64,000 bases of DNA from Streptomyces sp. CNQ-509 (GCF_001011035.1 NZ_CP011492.1:3729501-3793500); one strand, 5' to 3'; shown: positions 34,843-44,277, counted from the stretch's first letter. Numbers and translations: made by a program. The notes: generated by a model from the letters alone, not told the origin.

Positions 34843-35907
34843 ATGGAACTGCACGTCGTCTGGTTCGTCCTGATCGCCGTCCTGTGGACCGGCTACTTCT
34901 TCCTGGAGGGCTTCGACTTCGGCGTCGGCGTCCTCACCCGGGTGCTGGCCCGCGACCGCGCCGAGCGGCGCGTGCTCATCAACACCATCGGCCCCGTCTG
35001 GGACGGCAACGAGGTCTGGCTGCTCACCGCGGGCGGCGCCACCTTCGCCGCCTTCCCTGACTGGTACGCCACCCTCTTCTCCGGCTTCTACCTGCCCCTG
35101 CTCCTCATCCTCGTCTGCCTCATCGTCCGCGGCGTGGCCTTCGAGTACCGGGCCAAGCGCCCCGAGGAGCACTGGCAGCGCAACTGGGAACTCGCCATCT
35201 TCTGGGCCTCCCTGCTGCCCGCGTTCCTGTGGGGCGTGGCGTTCGCCAACATCGTGCGCGGGGTGCAGATCGGCCCCGACAAGGAGTACGTGGGCGACGT
35301 CTTCGACCTGCTCAACCCGTTCGCGCTGCTCGGCGGGCTGGTCACCCTCTTCCTCTTCACCTTCCACGGCGCGGTGTTCACGGCGCTGAAGACCGTCGGC
35401 GACATCCGGATGCGGGCGCGCCGGCTGGCCGCCGTCCTCGGCACGGCGACGGCCGCGCTGGCGCTCGGGTTCCTGCTGTGGCTCCAGGCGGACACCGGCG
35501 ACGGGCGGAGCCTGGTGACGCTGATCGTGGCGGTGGCGGCGCTCTTCTGCGCGATCGGCACGGTGGCGGCGGGCCGGGAGGGCTGGTCGTTCCTCTACTC
35601 CGGGGTGACGATCGTGGCCACGGTCGCGACGCTGTTCCTGGCGCTGTACCCGGACGTGATGCCGTCGAGCCTGAACCCGGCGTGGAGTCTGACGGCGGAG
35701 AACGCCTCGTCGACGCCGTACACGTTGAAGATCATGACGTGGTGCGCGGGGATCGCGACACCGGTGGTGCTGATGTACCAGGGGTGGACGTACTGGGTGT
35801 TCCGCAAGCGCATCGGTACGCAGCACATCGCGCCGGAGGCGCACGCGGCGGTCGCCGCGGGCGGGGCGGGCGCGGACGGTGCGGAGACCGGCGGGACGGG
35901 CCGGTGA
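34843..35907 (+). CDS. cydB: Cytochrome bd ubiquinol oxidase subunit II
   Basis: 354-aa second subunit of the bd oxidase. It begins MELHVVWFVLIAVLWTGYFFLEGFDFGVGVL, the family signature, followed by IGPVWDGNEVWLLTAGGATFAAFPDWYATLFSGFYLPLLLILVCLIVRGVAFEYR, and shows about eight helices. It starts 18 bp after cydA with GAGAGGGG upstream, and its stop is one base before the cydCD start. Confidence 0.98.
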   Translation: MELHVVWFVLIAVLWTGYFFLEGFDFGVGVLTRVLARDRAERRVLINTIGPVWDGNEVWLLTAGGATFAAFPDWYATLFSGFYLPLLLILVCLIVRGVAFEYRAKRPEEHWQRNWELAIFWASLLPAFLWGVAFANIVRGVQIGPDKEYVGDVFDLLNPFALLGGLVTLFLFTFHGAVFTALKTVGDIRMRARRLAAVLGTATAALALGFLLWLQADTGDGRSLVTLIVAVAALFCAIGTVAAGREGWSFLYSGVTIVATVATLFLALYPDVMPSSLNPAWSLTAENASSTPYTLKIMTWCAGIATPVVLMYQGWTYWVFRKRIGTQHIAPEAHAAVAAGGAGADGAETGGTGR

Positions 35908-35908
35908 G

Positions 35909-38900
35909 ATGAAGCCCGTCGACCCGCGCCTGGCCCGCTACGCCCGCGCCACCCGGCTCTTCCTGCTCGCCACGGTCGCGCTCGGCGCGGCCGGTGCGGG
36001 GCTGGTCATCGCGCAGGCGGTGCTCATGGCGGAGATCGTCGTCGGCGCCTTCGAGGACGGCCTGCCGGCCGCCGCCCTCCGTACGCCGCTGCTGCTGCTC
36101 GCCGCGGTCGCCGCGGGGCGGGCGGTGGTGAGCTGGCTGACGGAGCTGGCCGCGCACCGGTCGAGTGCGGCGGTCAAGTCGGAGCTGCGGATGCGGCTGC
36201 TGACGGAGGCGGTACGGATCGGAGGTTCCCGTGCTCCGGCGCGGCCGGGGGCGGCGGGCCCCGAAAAGCAGGACACGGACGGCCCGGAGAAGCAGGGCAC
36301 GGACCGCCCGGAGACGCAGGCCGCGGACGGCGCCGCCGGGGGCGAACTCCGTACCGGCGAACTCGCCGCCCTCGCCACCCGCGGCATCGACGCCCTGGAC
36401 GCCTACTTCGCCCGCTACCTGCCCCAACTCGGCCTCGCCGTCGTCGTCCCCGCGGCCGTCCTCGCGCGCATCGTCACCGACGACTGGGTCTCCGCCGCGA
36501 TCATCGCCGGCACCCTGCCGCTGATCCCGGTCTTCATGACGCTCATCGGCTGGGCCACCCAGGCGGCCACCGACCGCCAGTGGCGCACCCTCTCGCGGCT
36601 CTCCGCCCACTTCCTCGACGTCGTCTCCGGCCTGCCGACGCTCAAGGTCTTCGGCCGCGCGAAGGCTCAGGCCGACAACATCCGCACCATCACCGCCGAC
36701 TACCGGCGCGCGACGATGCGCACCCTGCGGATCGCCTTTCTGTCGTCGTTCGCGCTGGAGTTGCTGGCGACGATCTCGGTGGCGCTGGTCGCGGTCACCA
36801 TCGGCATGCGGCTGGTCCACGGCGAACTCGACCTGTACACCGGCCTGGTGGTGCTCATCCTGGCCCCGGAGGCGTACCTGCCGCTGCGCCAGGTCGGCAC
36901 GCACTACCACGCCGCGGCGGAGGGCCTGGCGGCGGCGGACAGGGTCTTCGCGATCCTGGAACGGGGCGAACCCCGCGAAGCCGAGGCACGCCCGACCGCA
37001 CCGGCCACGGGCACGGTCCCGGTCCCGGCGCCGGCGGACTCGACGACCGCAGCCGCCACGGCAACCGCAGCCCCAGCCCCGCACGCCCGCCCAAGGGTAG
37101 GCGCCCCCACCGACAACGCGTGCCCGGACGCCCGCCACGCGGACCTCGTCCTCGACGGTCTCGTCGTACGGCACGAAGGCCGGACCGAGGACTCCCTTCC
37201 GCGTACGGACCTCACCCTCCGCCCCGGCGAGACCGTGGCGCTCACCGGGCCCTCCGGCGGCGGCAAGTCGACGCTCCTCGCGGCGCTCCTGGGCCTCGTG
37301 CCCCCCGCGTCCGGCCGGGTGCTCATCGGCGGGCGCGACCTCGCCGGGCTGGACCTGCCGAGCTGGCACGCACAGGTCGCCTGGGTACCGCAGCGGCCCG
37401 CGCTCTTCGCCGGCACCATCGCCGACAACGTCCGCCTCCCCCGCCCCGACGCCACCGACGCCGAGGTCGTGCGCGCACTCCGCGACGCCGCCGCCGGCGA
37501 CCTCGACCCCGCCGCCGTCCTCGGCGAGGGCGGCGCCGGCCTCTCCGCCGGGCAGCGGCAACGGGTCGCGCTCGCACGGGCGTTCCTCGCCGACCGGCCC
37601 GTGGTCCTCCTCGACGAGCCGACCGCCGCCCTCGACGGCGACACCGAGGCCGCCGTCACCGCCGCGATCGCCCGGCTGGCCCGGGGCCGCACGGTGCTGC
37701 TCGTAGCGCACCGCCCGGCGCTGCTGGGGGTGGCGGACCGGGTGGTGCGACTGGGGGAGGGCCGTCCGCCGGCTGCCGCCGGGACGCACGCGGTACGGGC
37801 CGGGGCGGAGGTGCCGGCGGCCCGTTCCGTACCGGAGCGGGCCGGCGAGGGCACGTACGGCAGCGGATCGTACGAGCCGGAGGAGGCGCCCCGCGGCGGC
37901 AGCGCGCTGCGCACCACCACCGCCCGCGGGCGGCTGGCGCTCGCCGCGCTGCTCGGCGCGCTGGCGCTCGCCTCCGCCGTGGGACTCATGGGCGTCTCGG
38001 GGTGGTTGATCTCCCGGGCCTCCGAACAGCCGCCGGTGCTCTACCTCATGGTCGCGGTGACCGCCACCCGCGCGTTCGGCATCGGGCGCGCCGTCTTCCG
38101 CTACGCCGAGCGCCTCGTCTCCCACGACGCCGTGCTACGGATCCTCGCGGACCTCCGCGTCGCCGTGTACACCCGGCTCGAACGCCTCGCCCCCGCCGGC
38201 CTCGCCCCGCACCGCCGCGGCGACCTGCTGACCCGGCTCGTCGCGGACACCGACACGCTCCAGGACCGCTACCTGCGCTGGCTGCTGCCCGTCTCCGCAG
38301 CCGCGCTGGTCGGCGCCGGGTCCGTGGGGATGGCGGCCGTGCTGCTGCCCGAGGCGGGCGCCGTGCTCGCGGCCGGGCTGCTGGCGGCGGGCGTCGGGGT
38401 ACCGCTGCTGGCCGTGGCGACGGCCCGGCGGACGGAGACCCGGCTCGCGCCGGCGCGGGCCGCGCTCGCGACGGAGGTCGTCGACGTCCTCACCGGCACG
38501 GCGGAACTCGCCGTCGCCGGCGCCCTGCCCCGCCGTCTCGCCGCACTCCGCGACGCCGACCGCCGGCTGACCCGTATCGCCGCCCGCAGCGCCGCGGCGC
38601 TCGCGCTGGGCGCGGGGCTGTCGGCGCTGATCTGCGGGCTGACCGTGGTGGGGGCGGCGGCTGCCGGGGCGCAGGCGGTGTACGAGGGGCGGCTGCCCGG
38701 CGTGTGGCTGGGGGTGGTGGTGCTGGGGACGCTCGCGGCGTTCGAGGCGGTGAACGGGATGCCGCTGGCGTTGCAGCAGCGGGCCCGGGTGCGGCGGAGC
38801 GCGGCGCGCGTGGACGAGATCCTGGAAGCGCCGCCGCCGGCCGCGGAGGGCACGGGGCGGCCGCCTTCGGATCCGTTCCCGGTGACGCTGACGGGGGTGG

Positions 38901-39802
38901 TGGCGCGGCATCCGGGGCAGGCCGGGCTTGCGCTGGACGGGGTGGATCTGGCGCTGACGCGGGGGCGGCGGGTCGCGGTGGTGGGTGCGTCGGGGTCGGG
39001 GAAGACGACGCTGGCGCACGTGCTGCTGCGGTTCCTGGATCCGGTGGCGGGTGCGTACCGGCTGGGGGAGGAGGGAGAGGGCACCGCTCTCGACCCGGAG
39101 CGCCGCTCTCCGGAGCACCGCTCTCCCGCGAGTGCACTGCTCTCACACGAGAGCACCGCTGACGCCCTCGTCTGCGACCCCGACGCCGTACGCCGCCTCG
39201 TCGGCCTCTGCGCCCAGGACGCCCACCTCTTCGACAGCACCCTGCGCGAGAACCTGCGCCTCGCGTGCATCGACGCCACCGACGACGACCTGCGCGAAGC
39301 CCTCGCCGCCGCCCGCCTCCTCGACTGGGTCGAGACCCTGCCGCTGGGCCTCGGCACCCCGGTCGGCGAACACGGGGCCCGGCTCTCCGGCGGCCAGCGC
39401 CAGCGCCTCGCCCTGGCCCGCGCGCTCCTCGCCGACTTCCCCGTGCTCGTGCTCGACGAGCCCGCCGAGCACCTCGACCTGCCCACCGCCGACGCCCTGA
39501 CGGCCGACCTCCTCGCCGCCACCGAGGGCCGGACGACGGTGCTGATCACGCACCGGCTGACGGGGCTGGAGGCGGTGGACGAGATCGTGGTGCTGGAGCG
39601 GGGCCGGGTGGTGCAGCGCGGGACGTACGCGGAGCTGGCCGAGGCTAACGGCCCGTTCCGGCGCACGCTGCTACGGGAACGGGCGCACCCGTCCCCGTAC
39701 CCGTACGAGACCGCGGACGGCCGCGGCGCACCCGGCGAGCCCCACGTAACCGACAATCCCGACTTTCCCCACCGAGAGCCGCTTATTACCCTCGGGACAT
39801 GA
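35909..39802 (+). CDS. cydCD: Fused CydD-CydC thiol ABC exporter
   Basis: 1297-aa fusion of the two halves of the glutathione/cysteine-type ABC exporter needed for bd oxidase assembly. The CydD half has a TM domain, then Walker A GPSGGGKST (~residue 447), signature LSAGQRQR and Walker B VVLLDEPTAALDGD. The CydC half has its TM domain (GLMGVSGWLISRASEQPPVLYLM), Walker A GASGSGKTT (~1030), signature LSGGQRQR and VLVLDEPAEHLD. Residues ~1056-1085 are an extra segment encoded by palindromic repeats. Start is one base after the cydB stop; the stop overlaps the kinase start. Confidence 0.96.
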   Translation: MKPVDPRLARYARATRLFLLATVALGAAGAGLVIAQAVLMAEIVVGAFEDGLPAAALRTPLLLLAAVAAGRAVVSWLTELAAHRSSAAVKSELRMRLLTEAVRIGGSRAPARPGAAGPEKQDTDGPEKQGTDRPETQAADGAAGGELRTGELAALATRGIDALDAYFARYLPQLGLAVVVPAAVLARIVTDDWVSAAIIAGTLPLIPVFMTLIGWATQAATDRQWRTLSRLSAHFLDVVSGLPTLKVFGRAKAQADNIRTITADYRRATMRTLRIAFLSSFALELLATISVALVAVTIGMRLVHGELDLYTGLVVLILAPEAYLPLRQVGTHYHAAAEGLAAADRVFAILERGEPREAEARPTAPATGTVPVPAPADSTTAAATATAAPAPHARPRVGAPTDNACPDARHADLVLDGLVVRHEGRTEDSLPRTDLTLRPGETVALTGPSGGGKSTLLAALLGLVPPASGRVLIGGRDLAGLDLPSWHAQVAWVPQRPALFAGTIADNVRLPRPDATDAEVVRALRDAAAGDLDPAAVLGEGGAGLSAGQRQRVALARAFLADRPVVLLDEPTAALDGDTEAAVTAAIARLARGRTVLLVAHRPALLGVADRVVRLGEGRPPAAAGTHAVRAGAEVPAARSVPERAGEGTYGSGSYEPEEAPRGGSALRTTTARGRLALAALLGALALASAVGLMGVSGWLISRASEQPPVLYLMVAVTATRAFGIGRAVFRYAERLVSHDAVLRILADLRVAVYTRLERLAPAGLAPHRRGDLLTRLVADTDTLQDRYLRWLLPVSAAALVGAGSVGMAAVLLPEAGAVLAAGLLAAGVGVPLLAVATARRTETRLAPARAALATEVVDVLTGTAELAVAGALPRRLAALRDADRRLTRIAARSAAALALGAGLSALICGLTVVGAAAAGAQAVYEGRLPGVWLGVVVLGTLAAFEAVNGMPLALQQRARVRRSAARVDEILEAPPPAAEGTGRPPSDPFPVTLTGVVARHPGQAGLALDGVDLALTRGRRVAVVGASGSGKTTLAHVLLRFLDPVAGAYRLGEEGEGTALDPERRSPEHRSPASALLSHESTADALVCDPDAVRRLVGLCAQDAHLFDSTLRENLRLACIDATDDDLREALAAARLLDWVETLPLGLGTPVGEHGARLSGGQRQRLALARALLADFPVLVLDEPAEHLDLPTADALTADLLAATEGRTTVLITHRLTGLEAVDEIVVLERGRVVQRGTYAELAEANGPFRRTLLRERAHPSPYPYETADGRGAPGEPHVTDNPDFPHREPLITLGT
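39075..39160. repeat. Palindromic repeat cluster B (five units) inside cydCD
   Basis: Units GGGCACCGCTCTC, GAGCGCCGCTCTC, GAGCACCGCTCTC, GAGTGCACTGCTCTC and GAGAGCACCGCT follow one another. They match the clusters before cydA and after the kinase. They encode ~28 residues between the CydC Walker A and the CAQDAHLF segment, and keep the frame. Confidence 0.85.
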
Positions 39803-41511
39803 CCGCTGCCGAGTCCATGGACGCCGCCGCCCGCGCCACCCGCGGACTCCAGGGCGTCTCCAGCGAGCTGGCCGAGCGCGTGACGCAGTTGCTGGCCGCC
39901 ATGCGGTCCATCGGCACCGGGCTGCAGCTCCACCCCACGCTCGACGTGATCGCGCAGACGGCGGCGGAGCTGGCGGGAGCGCGGTACGCGTCGATCGTGG
40001 TGATCGACGAGCAGAGCGGTGACCTCGACGAGTTCGCGTCGTACGGCGTGGATGAGGTGGACCGGGCGCGGCTCGACGCGATCCCGGACGCGCCGGGGAC
40101 GACGCTGACGGTGCCCATCGACGTGGACGGGCGGTACTTCGGCGACCTGGTGCTGGCGGAGAAGCGCGGCGGCGGCCGGTTCCTCGACGACGACCTGCAC
40201 CTCGTCCGGATCATCGCCACCGAGGCGGGCATCGCCATCGGCAACGCCCGGCTGCACCTGGAGACACGGCAGCGGGAGCGGTGGATCGACGGGGCGCACG
40301 CCGTGACGACCGCGCTGCTGTCGAGCGCGGACGCGCGGGATGCGCTGGGGGTGATCGCGGAGCAGGCGCGGGGGCTCGCGGACGCGATGGCGGGAGTGGT
40401 GCTGCTGCCGCGCTCGGGGGGCGAAGAGGCGGGTGTGGCGGGTGGTCGGGGTGGTGCGGGCAGGTCCGCCGGGCCGGAGTGGCTGGAGGTCGTGGCGGTG
40501 GCCGGCGAGGGGGTGGACGACCTCGTGGGGCGGGTGCTGCCGTCGTACAGCCCGACCGTGTGCGCGCTGCTGGCCGGCAAGGAGGTCTTCCTCGACGACG
40601 CCGGCGCCGACCCGCGGGCGGTGAGCGACGGCGCGGAGCGCTTCGGGCCGTGCATGATGCTGCCGCTGCGGAGCGGGAAGAAGGTGCTCGGCGCGCTGTC
40701 ACTGCCGCGGGCGCCGGGGGCGCGGCTGTACCGGGAGTCGGAGAAGCAGTCGGCGACGCAGTTCGCGGGGCAGGCGGCGCTGGCGCTGATGCTGTCGGAG
40801 ATGCAGCGGGACCGGGAGCGGCTGGCGGTGTACGAGGACCGCGACCGGATCGCGCGGGACCTGCACGATCTGGTGATCCAGCGGTTGTTCGCGACGGGGA
40901 TGCAGTTGCAGGGGGCGAAGCGGCTGGAGCGGGCGCCGGAGGTGCGGCAGCGGATCGACGCGGCGGTCGACGCGCTGGAGCTGACGATCGAGGAGATCCG
41001 CGGCACGATCTACGCGCTGCAGCAGGAGCCGGCGCAGGCGCCGACGGGGCTGCGGGCGCTGGTGCTGCGGGAGGTCGCGACGGCGGCGGGCCCGCTGGGG
41101 TTCCAGCCGTCGACGAGCTTCGTGGGCGCGGTGGACGAGCGGGTGGACGAGCGGATCGCGCGGCACCTGCTGGCGGCGCTGCGGGAGGGGTTGTCGAACG
41201 CGTCGCGGCATGCGGGGGCGGGGGCGGTGGGGGTGGTGGTCGACGCGACGGCGGAGCTGCCGGACGGGCGGGACGCGGTGCGGCTGACGGTGGCGGACGA
41301 CGGGCAGGGGCTGCCGCCGGACGCGGACGGACGGCGGAGCGGGCTGCGGAACATCGAGCGCCGGGCGGAGGAACTGGGCGGGCAGGCGACGTACGGGCCG
41401 GGGCTGGGGGACTGCGGCGGGGGGACGTCCCTGATCTGGGAGGTCCCGCTGACGGCCCCGGCCGGCGAGCCGGGCGGCGGCCCGGGGGCGGCGGGGGCGG
41501 CCGCGGCGTAG
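39799..41511 (+). CDS. GAF-domain sensor histidine kinase (DosS/DevS-like), cyd-linked
   Basis: 570-aa soluble sensor kinase. The first GAF-like domain is at residues ~30-150 (LQLHPTLDVIAQTAAELAGARYASIVVID, VPIDVDGRYFGDLVLAEK), the second at ~165-335 (FGPCMMLPLRSGKKVLGALSL). A HisKA_3 helix follows with His356 (DRIARDLHDLVIQRLFATGMQLQ), then HATPase_c (ALREGLSNASRHAGAG, DDGQGLPP, GLRNIERRAEELGG). GAF1 lacks the ~35-residue loop that carries the heme ligand in DosS. ATG overlaps the cydCD stop by 4 bp. No response regulator is adjacent. Confidence 0.93.
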   Translation: MTAAESMDAAARATRGLQGVSSELAERVTQLLAAMRSIGTGLQLHPTLDVIAQTAAELAGARYASIVVIDEQSGDLDEFASYGVDEVDRARLDAIPDAPGTTLTVPIDVDGRYFGDLVLAEKRGGGRFLDDDLHLVRIIATEAGIAIGNARLHLETRQRERWIDGAHAVTTALLSSADARDALGVIAEQARGLADAMAGVVLLPRSGGEEAGVAGGRGGAGRSAGPEWLEVVAVAGEGVDDLVGRVLPSYSPTVCALLAGKEVFLDDAGADPRAVSDGAERFGPCMMLPLRSGKKVLGALSLPRAPGARLYRESEKQSATQFAGQAALALMLSEMQRDRERLAVYEDRDRIARDLHDLVIQRLFATGMQLQGAKRLERAPEVRQRIDAAVDALELTIEEIRGTIYALQQEPAQAPTGLRALVLREVATAAGPLGFQPSTSFVGAVDERVDERIARHLLAALREGLSNASRHAGAGAVGVVVDATAELPDGRDAVRLTVADDGQGLPPDADGRRSGLRNIERRAEELGGQATYGPGLGDCGGGTSLIWEVPLTAPAGEPGGGPGAAGAAAA

Positions 41512-41540
41512 AGGACCGGGGGCGGAGCAGCGCCCGCGCG

Positions 41541-41577
41541 GGAGAGCGCCGCTCTCGGTCCGGAGCAGTGCTCTCCC
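41541..41577. repeat. Palindromic repeat cluster C (two units) / possible terminator
   Basis: GAGAGCGCCGCTCTC (41542-41556, perfect 6-bp arms) and GGAGCAGTGCTCTCC (41562-41576) lie in the gap between the convergent kinase and HAD genes. Same unit as clusters A and B. They may also act as a bidirectional terminator. Confidence 0.75.
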
Positions 41578-42456
41578 TCACAGCCCGTGCAGCAACTGCT
41601 CGATGACCACCGCCACCCCGTCGTCCTCGTTCGCCGCCGTGCGGTACGTCGTCGCCGCCAGGACCTCCGGGTGGGCGTTGGCCATCGCGTACGACCTGCC
41701 CGCCCACGTCAGCATCTCGAGGTCGTTCGGCATGTCGCCGAAGGCGACGACCTCCGCCGCCCCGATCCCCCGCGCCTCGCAGTAGCGCTCCAGCGTGCTC
41801 GCCTTGCTCACGCCCAGCCCGCTCACCTCCAGCAGCGCGCTCGACGTCGACCGGGTGAACTCCCCGTGCCCCGCCGCCCCCGACCGCGCCGCGTGCAGGA
41901 ACTCGTCCGCGCCCAGGCGCGGGTGGTACGCCAGCAGCTTCAGCAGCGGGTCCCCCGCCCGCTCCCCGTCCTCCGCCAGCAGCCTCTCCACCGGTGCTAT
42001 CGGCCCCGTCCCCCGGTGCAGCGGATACTCCGGTTCGCGGCCGAAGCCGCCCGTGTACTCCACCGCGAACGCCGTACCCGGCGCGATCGTCCGCAGCACA
42101 CCGACCACCGCCACCGCGTCGGCCAGCGGCAGCGGGCAGACCTCCGCCAGTTCGAGCCCGCGGTGCAGGTCGACCACCGCGGCGCCGTTGGCGCAGATCG
42201 CCATCCCGTGCCCGTGCACGTGCTCGGCGACCACGCCCATCCACCGCGCCGGCCGCCCCGTGACGAACACCACCGCCAGCCCCGCCTCCTCCGCCGCGGC
42301 CAGCGCGGCGACCGTGCGGTCGGAGACGGTCTGGTCGTTCCGCAGCAGGGTCCCGTCGAGGTCCGTGGCGATGAGCCGGGGACGGAAGTCGGAGGCGGAG
42401 ACGGAGGCGGAGGCGGAGGGGGCGGCGGGGGAGGTCGGGGCAGCGGCGTCGGTCAC
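41578..42456 (-). CDS. HAD-family hydrolase, Cof type
   Basis: 292-aa Cof-like (class IIB) HAD phosphatase. Motif I is LIATDLDGTLLRNDQTVS, motif II VVFVTGRPARW, motif III Lys in GLGVSKASTLERYCEARGI, and motif IV VVAFGDMPNDLEMLTWAGRSYAMANAHPEVLAAT. A C2-type cap lies in the middle. A Ser/Ala-rich N-terminal stretch precedes motif I. GTG at 42456 is the likely start; codons further upstream are Arg/Val-rich and less convincing. The substrate is a sugar or cofactor phosphate, not defined. Confidence 0.92.
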   Translation of the reverse strand: MTDAAAPTSPAAPSASASVSASDFRPRLIATDLDGTLLRNDQTVSDRTVAALAAAEEAGLAVVFVTGRPARWMGVVAEHVHGHGMAICANGAAVVDLHRGLELAEVCPLPLADAVAVVGVLRTIAPGTAFAVEYTGGFGREPEYPLHRGTGPIAPVERLLAEDGERAGDPLLKLLAYHPRLGADEFLHAARSGAAGHGEFTRSTSSALLEVSGLGVSKASTLERYCEARGIGAAEVVAFGDMPNDLEMLTWAGRSYAMANAHPEVLAATTYRTAANEDDGVAVVIEQLLHGL

Positions 42457-42582
42457 CCGGCCATCATCGCGTACGGCCCGCGAGGACCGTACAGGCGTAC
42501 GGACAGCCACCACCCCCGCCACCGCTCACGAACCGCCCGCCCCGCGCCGCCTGCTGCCGCCTGCCGCCTGCCGCCTGCCGCC

Positions 42583-44277
42583 TCACCCCACCGCCTCCAG
42601 CACGTCACGCACCACGGGCCCCGCGTCCCCCGACCCGCTCTCCGCGTCCTCCACCACGCACGCCACCGCCACCCCGTCGCGGTACGCCACCAGCCACCCG
42701 TTGTTCGGCCCCGTCGCCGTCACCTCGGCCGTCCCCGTCTTCGCCCCCACGTCCCCCGGGAGCCCGGCCAGCACCTGCGCGCTGCCCTCCGTCACCGTGT
42801 CCCGCATCAGCGCCCGCAACTGCTCCACGACCCCCTCCGGCAGCTCCTCGGCCGAAGCCGACGGCTCCTGCCCCGCCACGATCACCGGCTGCCGGAACGT
42901 CCCCGTCGCCGCCGTCGCCGTGACCGACGCCATCACCAGCGGGTTCGCCCGCAGCCGCCCCTGCCCGAAGAGCGACGCGGCCTTCTCCGTCTCGTCCCCC
43001 GGCACGGGCACCTCCCCGTCGAACGACGGCACCCCGGTGCTCCACTCCTCCCCGATCCCGAAGTACCGCTCCGCGAAGTCCGTCATCTCCTCGTCGCCGA
43101 GCGAGCCGCGCAGCGCGACGAAGGCGGTGTTGCAGGAGTGGATGAAGTCCTCGCGGAAGGTCGCGCCGGGTATCTCGGAGGTCTCCACGTTGTGGAACTG
43201 CTTCCCGACCGTCAGGTACTTCGGGCAGTCCACCGTCGTCTCCGGGGTGACCGCGCCCTTGTTCAGCAGCGCGGCGGTCGTCAGGACCTTCCAGGTCGAG
43301 CCGGGGGCGTACGTGCCCTGGAAGGCCCGGTTGAAGCCCGCGGCCGGCGAGTTGGCCGCGGCCAGCACCTCGCCGCTGTCCATGTCGAGCGCGACGAGCC
43401 CGGCGTTGCGGCCGCCGGCGTGCCGCTCCATCGCCGCCTCCGCGGCGCCCTGCAGCTCCGGGTCGACCGTCGTGCGCAACGTCCCGTCCCCCGGGTCCCG
43501 CCGCGGCCCGAAGCGCGCCTCCGTGCTCCGTACGTCCCCCGAGTGCCGGTCGACGACCTGCACCGCGCCCTGCGGCTGCCCGCCGCCGAGACCCAGCACG
43601 CCCGCCAGCGACGGGTGATCGGCGGCGGAGACGGCGCCCCCGTCGCGGTCGACGGCGTCCAGTTCCTCCGACTCCTCGCGCACCAGCCGGAACTTCTCCG
43701 TCTCCGTCAGCTTCGGGTGCACCGCCCCGAGCTCCCACCGCACCCGCCACTGTCCGCCGTCCTCGCGGACCAGCGGCAGCGTCGCCTCGTACGTCCAGGT
43801 GCCGAGGCCGCGTACGGGCATCTTCGCGGTGTACGCCACCTCCGCCCCGTTGTCGCCGTCGGCCCGGGCCCGGCCGGCCGTCAGCTTCGGCTTCGCGATC
43901 TCCAGGCCCTCCGTGAAGCTCGACAGGATCCGCTCCGCCTCGGCCGGCGAGTCCGTCAGCCGGGCCGCCGCCTTCATCTCCCCCGCCGACCAGCCGCCGA
44001 GGAACCGCTCGGCGGTCCGCCGCGCCTCCGGGTCCGCGGGCCCGCCGCCGTCCGCGCCGCTGTCGAGCGGCCCGGCGGTCGCCGCCCAGTACCCGCCGCC
44101 GGCCAGCACCACCGCCACCGCGGCGAGCACCGGACCGCGCCGCCTGCGCCGTCGCGCGCGCGGGCGGTGTTCCGGCACGTCGTCGTACGGATCGGCCCCG
44201 TACACGCCGACGCCGTACCCGTCCGCCCCGTACGGATCCCTCGGTCCGTCCCCGTACCCCACCCCATGTCCTGTCAT
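42583..44277 (-). CDS. Penicillin-binding protein, transpeptidase with NTF2-like N-terminal domain
   Basis: 564-aa membrane-anchored D,D-transpeptidase. A cytoplasmic Gly/Tyr/Asp-rich stretch and RARRRRRR precede one TM helix (GPVLAAVAVVLAGGGYWAATA). A MecA-N/NTF2-like domain follows (EARRTAERFLGGWSAGEMKAAARLTDSP). The transpeptidase domain has Ser327 in GSTWK, the SCN motif (FIHSCNTAFVAL) and KTGTAEV. It cross-links peptidoglycan; the architecture resembles PBP2a-like proteins with low beta-lactam affinity. It is divergent from a LysR gene. Confidence 0.94.
   Translation of the reverse strand: MTGHGVGYGDGPRDPYGADGYGVGVYGADPYDDVPEHRPRARRRRRRGPVLAAVAVVLAGGGYWAATAGPLDSGADGGGPADPEARRTAERFLGGWSAGEMKAAARLTDSPAEAERILSSFTEGLEIAKPKLTAGRARADGDNGAEVAYTAKMPVRGLGTWTYEATLPLVREDGGQWRVRWELGAVHPKLTETEKFRLVREESEELDAVDRDGGAVSAADHPSLAGVLGLGGGQPQGAVQVVDRHSGDVRSTEARFGPRRDPGDGTLRTTVDPELQGAAEAAMERHAGGRNAGLVALDMDSGEVLAAANSPAAGFNRAFQGTYAPGSTWKVLTTAALLNKGAVTPETTVDCPKYLTVGKQFHNVETSEIPGATFREDFIHSCNTAFVALRGSLGDEEMTDFAERYFGIGEEWSTGVPSFDGEVPVPGDETEKAASLFGQGRLRANPLVMASVTATAATGTFRQPVIVAGQEPSASAEELPEGVVEQLRALMRDTVTEGSAQVLAGLPGDVGAKTGTAEVTATGPNNGWLVAYRDGVAVACVVEDAESGSGDAGPVVRDVLEAVG

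Noticed and set aside
33279..35060. Plus-strand frame overlapping cydA and cydB in another phase
   Set aside because: Arg/His/Pro-rich translation; cydA and cydB are certain in their own frames.
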